From positions 1 to 31,659 of the IMG/VR virus record IMGVR_UViG_3300037076_000157: DNA of 31,659 bases, one strand, 5' to 3'. Of this stretch, positions 19,613-25,994 are shown in pieces. The notes beneath the pieces are model-generated. The model was not told where the DNA came from. It did no database searches and worked only from the letters and a program-made list of their open reading frames with translations. Position 1 is the first letter of the stretch; each line of letters begins with the position of its first letter. The translations under genes and the position numbers were made by a program. Source of the DNA: a virus.

Positions 19613-19838
19613 GCACTGCCTCAGTCATCGAATGACCTATGTGACAGTAGTAACAAAAAGGACAGCGATACGGATCTAAGATCTCACCCGGCGACTTCAC
19701 TTCCAAATTGTATGCTGCTTTCGTAGCAAGCACCATGTTGGCGTACCGAATCTTTGAGCCACATGCCCGTTCTTCACCAGATGCAAGTGCAAGTGCCCGG
19801 TCGTCTTCAAATTTTTTGATGATGACTGGTGGGTACAT
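19587..19838 (-). CDS. Phage zinc-motif protein (83 aa)
   Basis: 83 aa. The end carries PYRCPFCYYCHIGH, a compact C-x-x-C-x-x-C-H zinc motif seen in many small phage proteins. Before it there is a conserved-looking KIRYANMVLATKAAYNL helix. It overlaps the membrane protein gene upstream by 32 nt. Role unknown. Confidence 0.7.
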   Translation of the reverse strand: MYPPVIIKKFEDDRALALASGEERACGSKIRYANMVLATKAAYNLEVKSPGEILDPYRCPFCYYCHIGHSMTEAVPTTHIHQE

Positions 19839-20052
19839 TTCGTCCAGTTCTTTCTTTGAAGTCCTGGAGTAGTCTTGTCACATTGCGTTTGCGGCGTGAT
19901 ATTTTCAACTGGACAACATCGTCTTGCTTGCACTTCGCATCGGCTCCACAGTTCCGGCAATGGTCTTGTTGGTCGGCTCTACCTTTGCAGTAGATGACCC
20001 AACCGGCCAGCAGGAGTGCCACTAGTGCGAGGATGTTCCCAATGATTACCAT
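19807..20052 (-). CDS. Small membrane protein with Cys motif (81 aa)
   Basis: 81 aa from ATG 20052, which overlaps the preceding stop. MVIIGNILALVALLLAGWVI (1-20) is a transmembrane helix, followed by CKGRADQQDHCRNCG and C-K-Q-D, and a basic C-terminal tail (KISRRKRNVTRLLQDFKERTG). A type I or signal-anchor topology is likely. The longer in-frame start would overlap more coding sequence and lacks support. Confidence 0.65.
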   Translation of the reverse strand: MVIIGNILALVALLLAGWVIYCKGRADQQDHCRNCGADAKCKQDDVVQLKISRRKRNVTRLLQDFKERTGRNVPTSHHQKI

Positions 20053-20231
20053 GATCGGAGTGTAACATCCTTTCCACAGTGAGCGCAGATGATCCATTCA
20101 CGGCCATCCGGTCCACCTGATATGTCGGTGCCACTGTACAGTTGTACGTCATTTGGAACGTATTCCAACGTGGCTCCACACTTGCGACAGATGCACTGTT
20201 TGAGAACTTCCGGCGATGGTTCGACCTTCAC
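20046..20231 (-). CDS. Zinc-ribbon protein (about 61 aa)
   Basis: The recognisable protein begins KVEPSPEVLKQCICRKCGAT then LEYVPNDVQLYSG and ends CAHCGKDVTLRSW. CICRKC and CAHC form a zinc ribbon, and the K-V-E-P-S-P-x-V-x-K ... G-x-T-L-E-Y-V-P pattern is common in phage mini-proteins. No ATG fits; GTG 20231 is 24 nt after the previous stop and matches the family start. The longer frame to 20306 overlaps 52 nt of the upstream gene. Confidence 0.68.
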   Translation of the reverse strand: MKVEPSPEVLKQCICRKCGATLEYVPNDVQLYSGTDISGGPDGREWIICAHCGKDVTLRSW

Positions 20232-20254
20232 TACTCTGACTGCTATTTTGCCTC

Positions 20255-20641
20255 TTATTTCGTTTTCTGTACTAGCTTCGTGACCGAGCGACCACATTGC
20301 GGACAACCCACATGGTCAGTCCACGGTGCCCACGAATCCATTGTAGCATCGTAGTGGCAGTGAGGGCAAACTACCTTGCCTTTTTCGTTGGGATTAAGCT
20401 CCAAAACGAAGCGAGGCTTGTTGTCTTCCGGTCGGTTCTCTTGTACCAAGACGAACCCGAAGACGCTCAAGTAAAGCTCGTTCTGGCGTGGTGGGCGGAA
20501 TGCCGAAATTTTCAGGAAGGATGGTAAAGCGACGTGCTTGCTGTTGTAGGAATGCTTGCCACGGCAACCACAAGCGCAGCCGTGTTTGCCGGAATAGACG
20601 CTCATGACCTGATCGGTAGTAACGGAGAGGATGTTCTTCAT
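20255..20641 (-). CDS. Cys-rich protein, possible fusion (128 aa)
   Basis: 128 aa. The N-terminus, MKNILSVTTDQVMSVYSG then KHGCACGCRGKHSY, resembles a stand-alone phage family with the G-C-A-C-G-C-R-G-K-H motif. The second half (VVCPHCHYDATMDSWAPW, GCPQCGRSVTKLV) is a separate two-knuckle zinc ribbon. It heads an early operon (20641 to 19587) behind a GATGTACCTA-type promoter and is predicted leaderless: the -10 lies 7 nt before the ATG. Confidence 0.72.
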   Translation of the reverse strand: MKNILSVTTDQVMSVYSGKHGCACGCRGKHSYNSKHVALPSFLKISAFRPPRQNELYLSVFGFVLVQENRPEDNKPRFVLELNPNEKGKVVCPHCHYDATMDSWAPWTDHVGCPQCGRSVTKLVQKTK

Positions 20642-20648
20642 ACCTTAA

Positions 20649-20688
20649 ATCCTACCACAGACCCGGCTCAAATGTCAATAGGTACATC
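20649..20688 (-). promoter_or_regulatory. Early promoter with GATGTACCTA box, 7 nt from ATG 20641
   Basis: Minus strand: GATGTACCTA, TTGACA (20678-20673), 18-bp spacer, TAGGAT (20654-20649), seven bases, ATG. Confidence 0.72.
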
Positions 20689-20693
20689 AAAAT

Positions 20694-20801
20694 TTATGGT
20701 GTGAACAGAAGCCACATGATGACGTAGGCGACATTTAACACAACGCCAACCACCAGCCAAAACAGGAAAACTCCCACCACGAATTTGATGAGAGTTTTCA
20801 T
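20694..20801 (-). CDS. Single-pass membrane peptide (35 aa)
   Basis: 35 aa from ATG 20801 (ATGA overlap with the preceding stop) to TAA 20694. MKTLIKF is followed by about 25 hydrophobic residues (VVGVFLFWLVVGVVLNVAYV and onward), i.e. one transmembrane helix with a short positive N-terminus. Possible inner-membrane modulator; function unknown. Confidence 0.6.
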   Translation of the reverse strand: MKTLIKFVVGVFLFWLVVGVVLNVAYVIMWLLFTP

Positions 20802-21040
20802 AGCTTGCGGCGACGGCCTTGCTTTTTGTTGGCGAGTTTCAACGCCTTACGTTCGGCCCGGAGCTTGTCGGCTTCCGCTTGGGCGGCTCGTTGATAGGCG
20901 GCTTCGATGTCCATCTGGAACACTTTACGCTGCCCTTTCAGACGAAAACCCAACCACGTAGGATGGATCGTTACCGCAATCTCCCGGCCCCTATACATGC
21001 TGTACGAGAGGCGTGTGGTGGGCTTATCAGCTTTGGTCAA
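20798..21040 (-). CDS. Hypothetical basic protein, TTG start (80 aa)
   Basis: 80 aa. RLSYSMYRGREIAVTIHPTW then LGFRLKGQRKVFQMDIEAAY is a beta sheet followed by a long Lys/Arg/Ala-rich helix (KLRAERKALKLANKKQGRRR). Similar small proteins recur in large phages. TTG 21040 has AGGA 6 nt upstream. Probably nucleic-acid binding on charge alone. Confidence 0.65.
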   Translation of the reverse strand: MTKADKPTTRLSYSMYRGREIAVTIHPTWLGFRLKGQRKVFQMDIEAAYQRAAQAEADKLRAERKALKLANKKQGRRRKL

Positions 21041-21055
21041 ATCGTTCCTGCTTTC

Positions 21056-21277
21056 TTATCGCACCTTTACTAGATCACGCTGAACTGCACTTGCCTGACT
21101 CAACATTTCCGGGATCGAACCCACAAAAATAAATGTCATGTCCGGGTTGTTGGCAAACGACACCTGAATTTCATTGAGGGTGTCGAGTACCGTCTTTCCA
21201 TACGTGACGGCCATGAATTGCAATACCTTCTTGGCCTTTTCTTCTTCATAGTTGTCAAACTTGACTGCTCTTACCAT
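21056..21277 (-). CDS. Hypothetical protein (73 aa)
   Basis: 73 aa starting MVRAVKFDNYEEEKAKKVLQF, alpha/beta (TFIFVGSIPEML). AAGGTG lies about 9 nt before the ATG and is partly paired in a hairpin with the end of the preceding gene. Family unknown. Confidence 0.65.
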   Translation of the reverse strand: MVRAVKFDNYEEEKAKKVLQFMAVTYGKTVLDTLNEIQVSFANNPDMTFIFVGSIPEMLSQASAVQRDLVKVR

Positions 21278-21287
21278 TGTGTTTTCA

Positions 21288-21312
21288 CCTTAGTGGCGTT
21301 TTCGCCTAAAGG
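21288..21312 (-). promoter_or_regulatory. Intergenic hairpin covering the ribosome site of 21277
   Basis: On the minus strand CCTT..GGCG-AAAA-CGCC..AAGG folds on itself. The 5' side contains the TAG stop of the upstream gene and the 3' side contains the AAGG ribosome site of the next gene. This is the geometry of a translational-coupling hairpin. Confidence 0.45.
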
Positions 21313-21665
21313 TATATACACAACGAGGAAACTTGGAACCCGGCTGGTAGACCGTAGACCCAATCAACTCCGTTGAAAATCGTGAGAGCAACGTCCATCG
21401 AAGGCACGTCTTGTTCGTACCCGGTATCGTCGGCTCCCCAAATACTCACACGCCACAAAGAACTTTTCTTGTCGATGGCGGTATCCGGCCCGTACAACTG
21501 AGTTACAGCGACCCTGGCGTAACCACCTTCGCCACGCTCTAACCCAAGCTCACGATACGTCTTGCCGTCTGATGTGGCGAATGACGGAGCTAAGTCGATT
21601 TCGCATGGCACAAACTTGACATGCCTGCAAATACTGTTGTCGGTGGCTTTCTTAGGCTTACTCAT
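21306..21665 (-). CDS. Hypothetical protein (119 aa)
   Basis: 119 aa, MSKPKKATDNSICRHVKFVP. Mixed beta content (YARVAVTQLYG, SSLWRVSIWGADDTGYEQD). Its start overlaps the end of the next upstream gene by 8 nt. No family recognised; part of the coupled early operon from 22671. Confidence 0.65.
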   Translation of the reverse strand: MSKPKKATDNSICRHVKFVPCEIDLAPSFATSDGKTYRELGLERGEGGYARVAVTQLYGPDTAIDKKSSLWRVSIWGADDTGYEQDVPSMDVALTIFNGVDWVYGLPAGFQVSSLCIYL

Positions 21666-21864
21666 TGTTGGTGTCCAGGAGCATCACAGCGTATTCCAAA
21701 GCGGCGAGGTAGCCGTTCAATTGGGCGATGCGGGATTTGATTTCTGAGACACGATGAAAGTCCACTAGAGAGCAATCAATCTTGTCGATGATTTTTTGTT
21801 CGGCTCTCGCTTCGTCACGCTGACAGCGGATCTCATCCATCTTGGCGGTCAGTTTGAATCTCAT
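21658..21864 (-). CDS. Hypothetical coiled-coil protein (68 aa)
   Basis: 68 aa. Nearly all helix: MDEIRCQRDEARAEQKIIDK, then RVSEIKSRIAQLNGYLAALE. The Y-L-A-A-L-E-Y segment resembles the GYIAALEFTL segment of the 22282-22671 product, so the two may be distant paralogues. Sits between two coupled genes. Confidence 0.62.
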   Translation of the reverse strand: MRFKLTAKMDEIRCQRDEARAEQKIIDKIDCSLVDFHRVSEIKSRIAQLNGYLAALEYAVMLLDTNNE

Positions 21865-21868
21865 GTTA

Positions 21869-22063
21869 TTAGTTTGCCTCGATTGGCATGACGCCTTCGA
21901 GAGTCTGAAGAACCAGACCGCCGCCCGGATTTTGCCACACCCAACCTTTTGCAGTGGTGTTGAGCAGCGTGAAACCCAAAGACCGCAGTGATTTCGTCAT
22001 TGCATGAAATGCAGCAGCGGGTAACAAAACGGTGTCTTTTTGGAGCGGTGTATTTGCAAGCAT
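21869..22063 (-). CDS. Hypothetical protein (64 aa)
   Basis: 64 aa from ATG 22063 (MLANTPLQKDTVLLPAAAFH), ending MPIEAN. Alpha/beta with FTLLNTTAKGWVWQNPGGGL. ATG 22063 is preferred over GTG 22078 because the latter lies upstream of the predicted transcription start. The -10 is five bases before the ATG, so the message is predicted leaderless. Confidence 0.65.
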   Translation of the reverse strand: MLANTPLQKDTVLLPAAAFHAMTKSLRSLGFTLLNTTAKGWVWQNPGGGLVLQTLEGVMPIEAN

Positions 22064-22068
22064 GTCTA

Positions 22069-22108
22069 ATACTAGCACACTCGGACCCGGAATGTCAATA
22101 GGTACATC
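22069..22108 (-). promoter_or_regulatory. Early promoter with GATGTACCTA box, 5 nt from ATG 22063
   Basis: Minus strand: GATGTACCTA, TTGACA (22098-22093), 18-bp spacer, TAGTAT (22074-22069), five bases, ATG. It overlaps the stop of the upstream gene. Confidence 0.72.
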
Positions 22109-22280
22109 TATTTTTCAGCAGAGCGATTTCTTCCAGTAGAGCGGCGATTTTTCCAACCAGCGACGGCCCGGATCGTGTGCCAAGGATTTTGCGGGCTTCG
22201 ACGGCATACTCTTCTGGAATGTCTCTCCAAGTGCCGCCACCTTGCAATCCGGTTGGTCCTTCGGTGTCCAGATACCACAT
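22095..22280 (-). CDS. Hypothetical protein (61 aa)
   Basis: 61 aa from ATG 22280 (MWYLDTEGPTGLQGGGTWRD), one base after the upstream stop. C-terminal helix VGKIAALLEEIALLKN. A start at 22343 would overlap 62 nt of the preceding gene and is less likely. The TGA stop lies within the TTGACA of the next promoter. Family unknown. Confidence 0.6.
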   Translation of the reverse strand: MWYLDTEGPTGLQGGGTWRDIPEEYAVEARKILGTRSGPSLVGKIAALLEEIALLKNRCTY

Positions 22281-22281
22281 G

Positions 22282-22671
22282 TTACGCCGTCCAACGGGCA
22301 GCAGGGCGGGGGTGAGCGGCGGCGTGCTGTTTACGGTACTCATCCTCTACGGCATCGTTGGCGGGCTTCATATGGGCATTGGTACAACCACCAACATTGA
22401 GGAAGCATCCGCCTTCGACCAGCGTCTTGCGACATTCGTCCAGGCTGTGAATCAGTTCCGGCTGTGTGTTGCAGTTTTCTTCCAAGGTGAATTCCAAAGC
22501 GGCAATGTAGCCACCGGCACGAGCGTGCTGTTCACGGAGATCGCATACCGTGTCCATGCTCACAAGCATGGCCGGAATCAGTCTGCTCAACTCTTCCATT
22601 CGAGCATTGATCTCAGCGTACTTCTTCCGCCACTCAGCCAGCCTTGCTTCGATTGCTGCTTTGTCTCTCAT
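22282..22671 (-). CDS. Hypothetical coiled-coil protein (129 aa)
   Basis: 129 aa. Helical N-terminal half (AAIEARLAEWRKKYAEINAR, MEELSRLIPAM) followed by RAGGYIAALEFTL, and a Cys-containing middle (CNTQPELIH, DECRKTLVEGGCFL). It heads the early operon running to 20694 and is predicted leaderless: TAAGAT lies 7 nt before the ATG. Family unknown. Confidence 0.68.
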   Translation of the reverse strand: MRDKAAIEARLAEWRKKYAEINARMEELSRLIPAMLVSMDTVCDLREQHARAGGYIAALEFTLEENCNTQPELIHSLDECRKTLVEGGCFLNVGGCTNAHMKPANDAVEDEYRKQHAAAHPRPAARWTA

Positions 22672-22678
22672 ATTTTTA

Positions 22679-22708
22679 ATCTTACAACAGATGCATCTAC
22701 TTTGTCAA
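22679..22708 (-). promoter_or_regulatory. Early promoter TTGACA-18-TAAGAT, 7 nt from ATG 22671
   Basis: Perfect TTGACA (22708-22703), 18-bp spacer, TAAGAT (22684-22679), seven bases (TAAAAAT), ATG. The GATGTACCTA box is not conserved at this copy. Confidence 0.65.
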
Positions 22709-22728
22709 GCGGTAAGGGTAAAAATTTT

Positions 22729-22735
22729 CTAAATA
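22729..22735 (+). promoter_or_regulatory. Late-type box CTAAATA for the HNH-like gene at 22761
   Basis: CTAAATA with a 25-nt gap to the ATG; GAAAGG and GGAAG sites lie in the leader. Divergent from the early promoter at 22679. Confidence 0.58.
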
Positions 22736-22760
22736 CTTCAGTGAAAGGTACACGGAAGTC

Positions 22761-23261
22761 ATGAACAGAAAGAAAACAAAAGATTTGTCTATACACACCA
22801 AACGAGATCGAGGAATTCCACTAACAGCAGAAGAAATGGAACAATGGAAAATGTGGAGTCGTGATTGGTCGAAACACAGCCACACAACCACGAACGGTAG
22901 GGCCGGTGTGCTATGCCGGTCTGCCAAAAGAACTGCAAAAAATTTAGGTATGGGGTTCGACTTGACCAAGGACTGGATTAGAAAAAAACTGGAAACTGGT
23001 CGTTGTGAAGTCACTGATTTGCCATTTGATTTGTCGAACCGCAACAAAAACATAAAAGGAGCAGGCAACGTTCAAAAATATGCACCTTCTCTTGATCGAA
23101 AAGACCCATTAAAGGGATACACAAAAGACAATGTTCAACTTGTTGTTTGGATGTACAACGTGGGCAAACAAACCTATACACACGAGGATTTGGTTGAGTT
23201 TGCCCACGCTCTAATAGCAGCGGAACTACAGGTTGAACATAGTTCCAAGCAGTTGGGATGA
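22761..23261 (+). CDS. HNH-like homing endonuclease, paralogue of 4994-5524
   Basis: 166 aa. Basic N-terminus, then GRAGVLCRSAKRTAKNLG, RCEVTDLPFDLS, APSLDRKDPLKGYTKDNVQL followed by VVWMYN. This is the same series of motifs (C-E-V-T, P-S-L-D, GY-T-x-D-N-x-Q) as the gene upstream of IF-3. It is AT- and Lys-rich compared with the DUF932 gene it converges on, overlapping that gene's 3' end by 36 nt. Single insertion on the strand opposite its neighbours and under a late box. Confidence 0.78.
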   Translation: MNRKKTKDLSIHTKRDRGIPLTAEEMEQWKMWSRDWSKHSHTTTNGRAGVLCRSAKRTAKNLGMGFDLTKDWIRKKLETGRCEVTDLPFDLSNRNKNIKGAGNVQKYAPSLDRKDPLKGYTKDNVQLVVWMYNVGKQTYTHEDLVEFAHALIAAELQVEHSSKQLG

Positions 23262-23987
23262 CTCCAACAGCAGATGAGGCTTCGCAGCGTATTCCGTGCG
23301 AAAAACCTCAGTGTAGCTGTTATGAAGGCTCCACATTGTGCGAGGCTCGAACTCCTTGTGCGGCGGCTCGAAATACATCTGGCCGACCTTCGGCAGAAAC
23401 GCCTGGGGAATCACGCCCTTGACCACGGCATCGTAGATGTTGGCCTTGGCATCGGTGTCGCTGATGAACTGCTGCTTCAACAGGTCGATGTTGACACCGA
23501 AAGAGCCAAACCGGGCGATAGCCTTGCTGAGACCGTTGTCCACAGCGGTACGGAGGGTGTACTTGTCCAGGCCCGAAGTGTGCTTGCGCCACAAGAGATC
23601 GGCTTCACCGCAGAGCGCCATGTTGTCGCAGACGAATACACGGCAACCGGCTACCAGTTCGATAGCCATGCTCTTGTCGTTGGCGGCACGCAGCCCCAAG
23701 GCAAAGGCAAAGTCGTCGCAGGTTTGATGCTTCAGAACGAGAGTGGCGAAGAGCTTGGCTCCAACGAGCGCCTTGCCATCCAGCTTGCCATCCTGGACTG
23801 CAAATTCGCTGTTCATGATGCCGAAACCCCGGTGGGTGAGGTTCTTTTCAACGAGGTCGATCAGGTTGCTGTGAGCAACGGGCATAAAAGAAACGGTGCG
23901 AGGCGGCGTCGGAATGTGGATGAGGTCGCCACGGGAAATTTTGACTGCCCCACTGTGGGCGCAGAGAGTTGCGGTTGCGGTTGACAT
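23226..23987 (-). CDS. DUF932 protein (phage/plasmid-like)
   Basis: 253 aa. IHIPTPPRTVSFMPVAHSNL, then YAVQ-like SEFAVQDGKLDGKALVGAKL, then LGLRAANDKSMAIELVAGCR, VFVCDNMAL follow the DUF932 layout (central R-x-S-x-D-K-x-x-A ... G-x-x-V-x-V-C-x-N-x). The family is widespread on phages and plasmids; its activity is unknown. Strong early promoter, 18-bp spacer, with a true leader and GGAAGGAAG ribosome site. Its codon usage is more GC-rich than that of the overlapping HNH-like gene. Confidence 0.85.
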   Translation of the reverse strand: MSTATATLCAHSGAVKISRGDLIHIPTPPRTVSFMPVAHSNLIDLVEKNLTHRGFGIMNSEFAVQDGKLDGKALVGAKLFATLVLKHQTCDDFAFALGLRAANDKSMAIELVAGCRVFVCDNMALCGEADLLWRKHTSGLDKYTLRTAVDNGLSKAIARFGSFGVNIDLLKQQFISDTDAKANIYDAVVKGVIPQAFLPKVGQMYFEPPHKEFEPRTMWSLHNSYTEVFRTEYAAKPHLLLESSQLLGTMFNL

Positions 23988-24013
23988 TGTGTGTCTTCCT
24001 TCCTTTCAAAACC

Positions 24014-24050
24014 AGCATAGCAGATCAGCTTTTAAAATGTCAATAGGCAC
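24014..24050 (-). promoter_or_regulatory. Early promoter TTGACA-18-TATGCT upstream of DUF932
   Basis: Minus strand: GTGCCTA, TTGACA (24043-24038), 18-bp spacer, TATGCT (24019-24014), and about 20 nt of leader with GGAAGGAAG before ATG 23987. The upstream box is partly conserved. Confidence 0.68.
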
Positions 24051-24085
24051 TTTAAATCTTTTCTGAGCGTGGTCTACATAATGGT

Positions 24086-24724
24086 ATGGCGGGCACAATC
24101 TACCTCCTTGAAAACCAACAAAATGGAAAACGTTACGTAGGACAGACTATCCGCATTAAACGGCGGCTACACGAACACAAACATCATAATCGTTCTGGGG
24201 TGCTCTCCAAAGCAATTGCAAAATATGGTTGGGCTGCATTTAAACACACCATTCTTGAAGAAGATATTGTTACAGAAAATCTTAACGCCCGTGAAAAATT
24301 TTGGATTGCTGAATTACAAACAAAAGCCCCAAATGGATACAATTTGACAGATGGCGGAAAACAAGCAACTACATATAGCGATGAATTTTGTCATCAGGCC
24401 GGAATAAGGGCTAAAGAGCGATTAAAAAATCCCATTTACTTGGCGAAATGGAAGAAAGCTGCCGCAAAGGGATTAAAAAACAGAACAGCGGAAGATCAAG
24501 GTAAATGTGCGAAGGCAACGGCTCGATTGTGGCAAGTAACGTACCCTAGCGGCCAGAGTGAAATTATTCTGAATCTTGCCGAATTCTGTAGAAAACACAA
24601 ATTAAATCAATCTTGTATGAGCGGAGTTGCATTGGGAAAATACAAACACCACAAAAAATTCTTGTGTCGGTGTGTAGACCCAAAACCACACAAATCCGGT
24701 TTTAAATGGAGCAAAAATGAGTAG
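24086..24724 (+). CDS. GIY-YIG homing endonuclease
   Basis: 212 aa. The N-terminal domain has TIYLLENQQNGKRYVGQT (the GIY and YIG equivalents), RIKRRLHEHK (catalytic Arg), a conserved Glu in AREKFWIAELQ and NGYNLTDGG. The C-terminal half (KNPIYLAKWKKAAAKGL, LAEFCRKHKLNQSCMSGVAL) is a DNA-binding region of the NUMOD/helix type. It overlaps the start of the putative baseplate gene by 8 nt, a typical position for a free-standing homing gene next to a structural gene. Confidence 0.92.
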   Translation: MAGTIYLLENQQNGKRYVGQTIRIKRRLHEHKHHNRSGVLSKAIAKYGWAAFKHTILEEDIVTENLNAREKFWIAELQTKAPNGYNLTDGGKQATTYSDEFCHQAGIRAKERLKNPIYLAKWKKAAAKGLKNRTAEDQGKCAKATARLWQVTYPSGQSEIILNLAEFCRKHKLNQSCMSGVALGKYKHHKKFLCRCVDPKPHKSGFKWSKNE

Positions 24725-25952
24725 CTATACCGGAGACTTTGAAATTCTCAATTTGCTGTTGACAACCGTGGATGGGCAGACGCACAATCTGCGCTACATC
24801 ATGACGGAGATCAACGTCTATGAAGACCTTTGGAGCAATCAAACCACGTGCGATGTGCTGGTGAATGATGCTACCAACATGATCCAGAATCTTCCGCTCT
24901 TCGGCTTTGAAACTCTTCTACTCGAATTCCGCACGCCTAGCAAACAGTCCTTCTCCAAGACAATGCGCTTGGTTCGCATCACAGATCGAAAGCTAATCCG
25001 TGAGAGACAAGCCGGATACGTCATGCACTTCGTAACAGAAGAAGCAGTCAATAACCTAAAAGTGCGAGTAAGCAAATCGTACAAAGGCAAATTGATCTCT
25101 GACATCGTAGATGACCTTCATAACAACTGGTTGGGTGGCGGGGCGATCAACATTGAGCAGACCAAATATCAACACCACATTGTCATTCCGAAGATGCCAC
25201 CGTGTCTTGCAATCAACTGGCTTGCGACCCGTGCCAATTCTGCATCGTATAATGGAGCAAACTATCTCTACTACGAAGACAACGCTGGATTCAACTTTGT
25301 GTCGATGGAGTCACGCTTGGCTCTACCAATTGCGAAGTTTTACACATTCCAGGTCGCCAACATCCGTGAAGATCAACTCGGATATAAACCGGAAGATTTG
25401 GCGGCGAACACCATTGCAATCCAGGCGCATTCGTTCGAGCATTACAGCGACATTTTAGAAAACATCCAAGCTGGCATGTATGGCAACGAGCTTATGACGC
25501 ACAGCAACGCTCGAAAGATTTGGAAGGATTACACATTCGATTACCCCTCGACGTTTGACGACTACAAACACTTGTACGCATCAAACTTATTGTTCAATCC
25601 AATCTTCGGTGACAATGTGCCTACTAGTAAATTGAAACTGCATTCCACCGGCCACGATCAAGACAACTACCCGGCACTACCAGAACTATGGATTCCGTGC
25701 CGCATCTCTCAGCTACAGCAACTCCAGAACATCAGAGTTGCTGTGACAATTCCTGGTGACTCAGAACGTACTATAGGGCAGGTTGTGGAACTGAGAATCC
25801 CATCACCAGAACCACCGATCAACAACGAGCAAGTGAATGACAAGTACTTCAATGGTCGATTCCTAGTGAGAGCGTTGCGTCACAAGATCGACACAGACAA
25901 GTACACAACCATTATGGAGCTTATCAAAGACTCTACTCTTGTTCCGTATTAG
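24717..25952 (+). CDS. Putative baseplate hub or tail structural protein (gp27-like size)
   Basis: 411 aa. The motif region RERQAGYVMHFVTEEAVNNL, then KVRVSKSYKGKLISDIVDDL resembles baseplate hub proteins of contractile tails (x-Y-x-x-x-F-x-x-E-x-x-x-N ... S-x-x-Y-K-G-x-x-I-S-D-I-V). The length is near T4 gp27 (about 390 aa), and it lies a few kb from gp53. A beta-rich C-terminus (NGRFLVRALRHKIDTDKYTT) is consistent with hub folds. The hub call is inferred; another baseplate role is possible. The start overlaps the GIY-YIG gene and may share its message. Confidence 0.5.
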   Translation: MSSYTGDFEILNLLLTTVDGQTHNLRYIMTEINVYEDLWSNQTTCDVLVNDATNMIQNLPLFGFETLLLEFRTPSKQSFSKTMRLVRITDRKLIRERQAGYVMHFVTEEAVNNLKVRVSKSYKGKLISDIVDDLHNNWLGGGAINIEQTKYQHHIVIPKMPPCLAINWLATRANSASYNGANYLYYEDNAGFNFVSMESRLALPIAKFYTFQVANIREDQLGYKPEDLAANTIAIQAHSFEHYSDILENIQAGMYGNELMTHSNARKIWKDYTFDYPSTFDDYKHLYASNLLFNPIFGDNVPTSKLKLHSTGHDQDNYPALPELWIPCRISQLQQLQNIRVAVTIPGDSERTIGQVVELRIPSPEPPINNEQVNDKYFNGRFLVRALRHKIDTDKYTTIMELIKDSTLVPY

Positions 25953-25971
25953 GTGAGAGATATACACTTTG

Positions 25972-25978
25972 CTAAATA
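25972..25978 (+). promoter_or_regulatory. Late-type box CTAAATA for 25995
   Basis: CTAAATA with a 16-nt gap containing GAGGA about 7 nt before ATG 25995: a conventional led late promoter. Confidence 0.65.
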
Positions 25979-25994
25979 GCGTTCGAGGATCATT

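Noticed and set aside
22177-22764. Plus-strand ORF (195 aa) antisense to the 22282-22671 gene
   Set aside because: Would run through the early promoter and late box of the divergent region; the opposite strand has promoter, coupling and coherent coiled-coil protein.
23274-23984. Plus-strand ORF (236 aa) antisense to DUF932
   Set aside because: The minus strand encodes a recognisable DUF932 protein with promoter and ribosome site; the antisense frame is a by-product of its GC-rich codon pattern.
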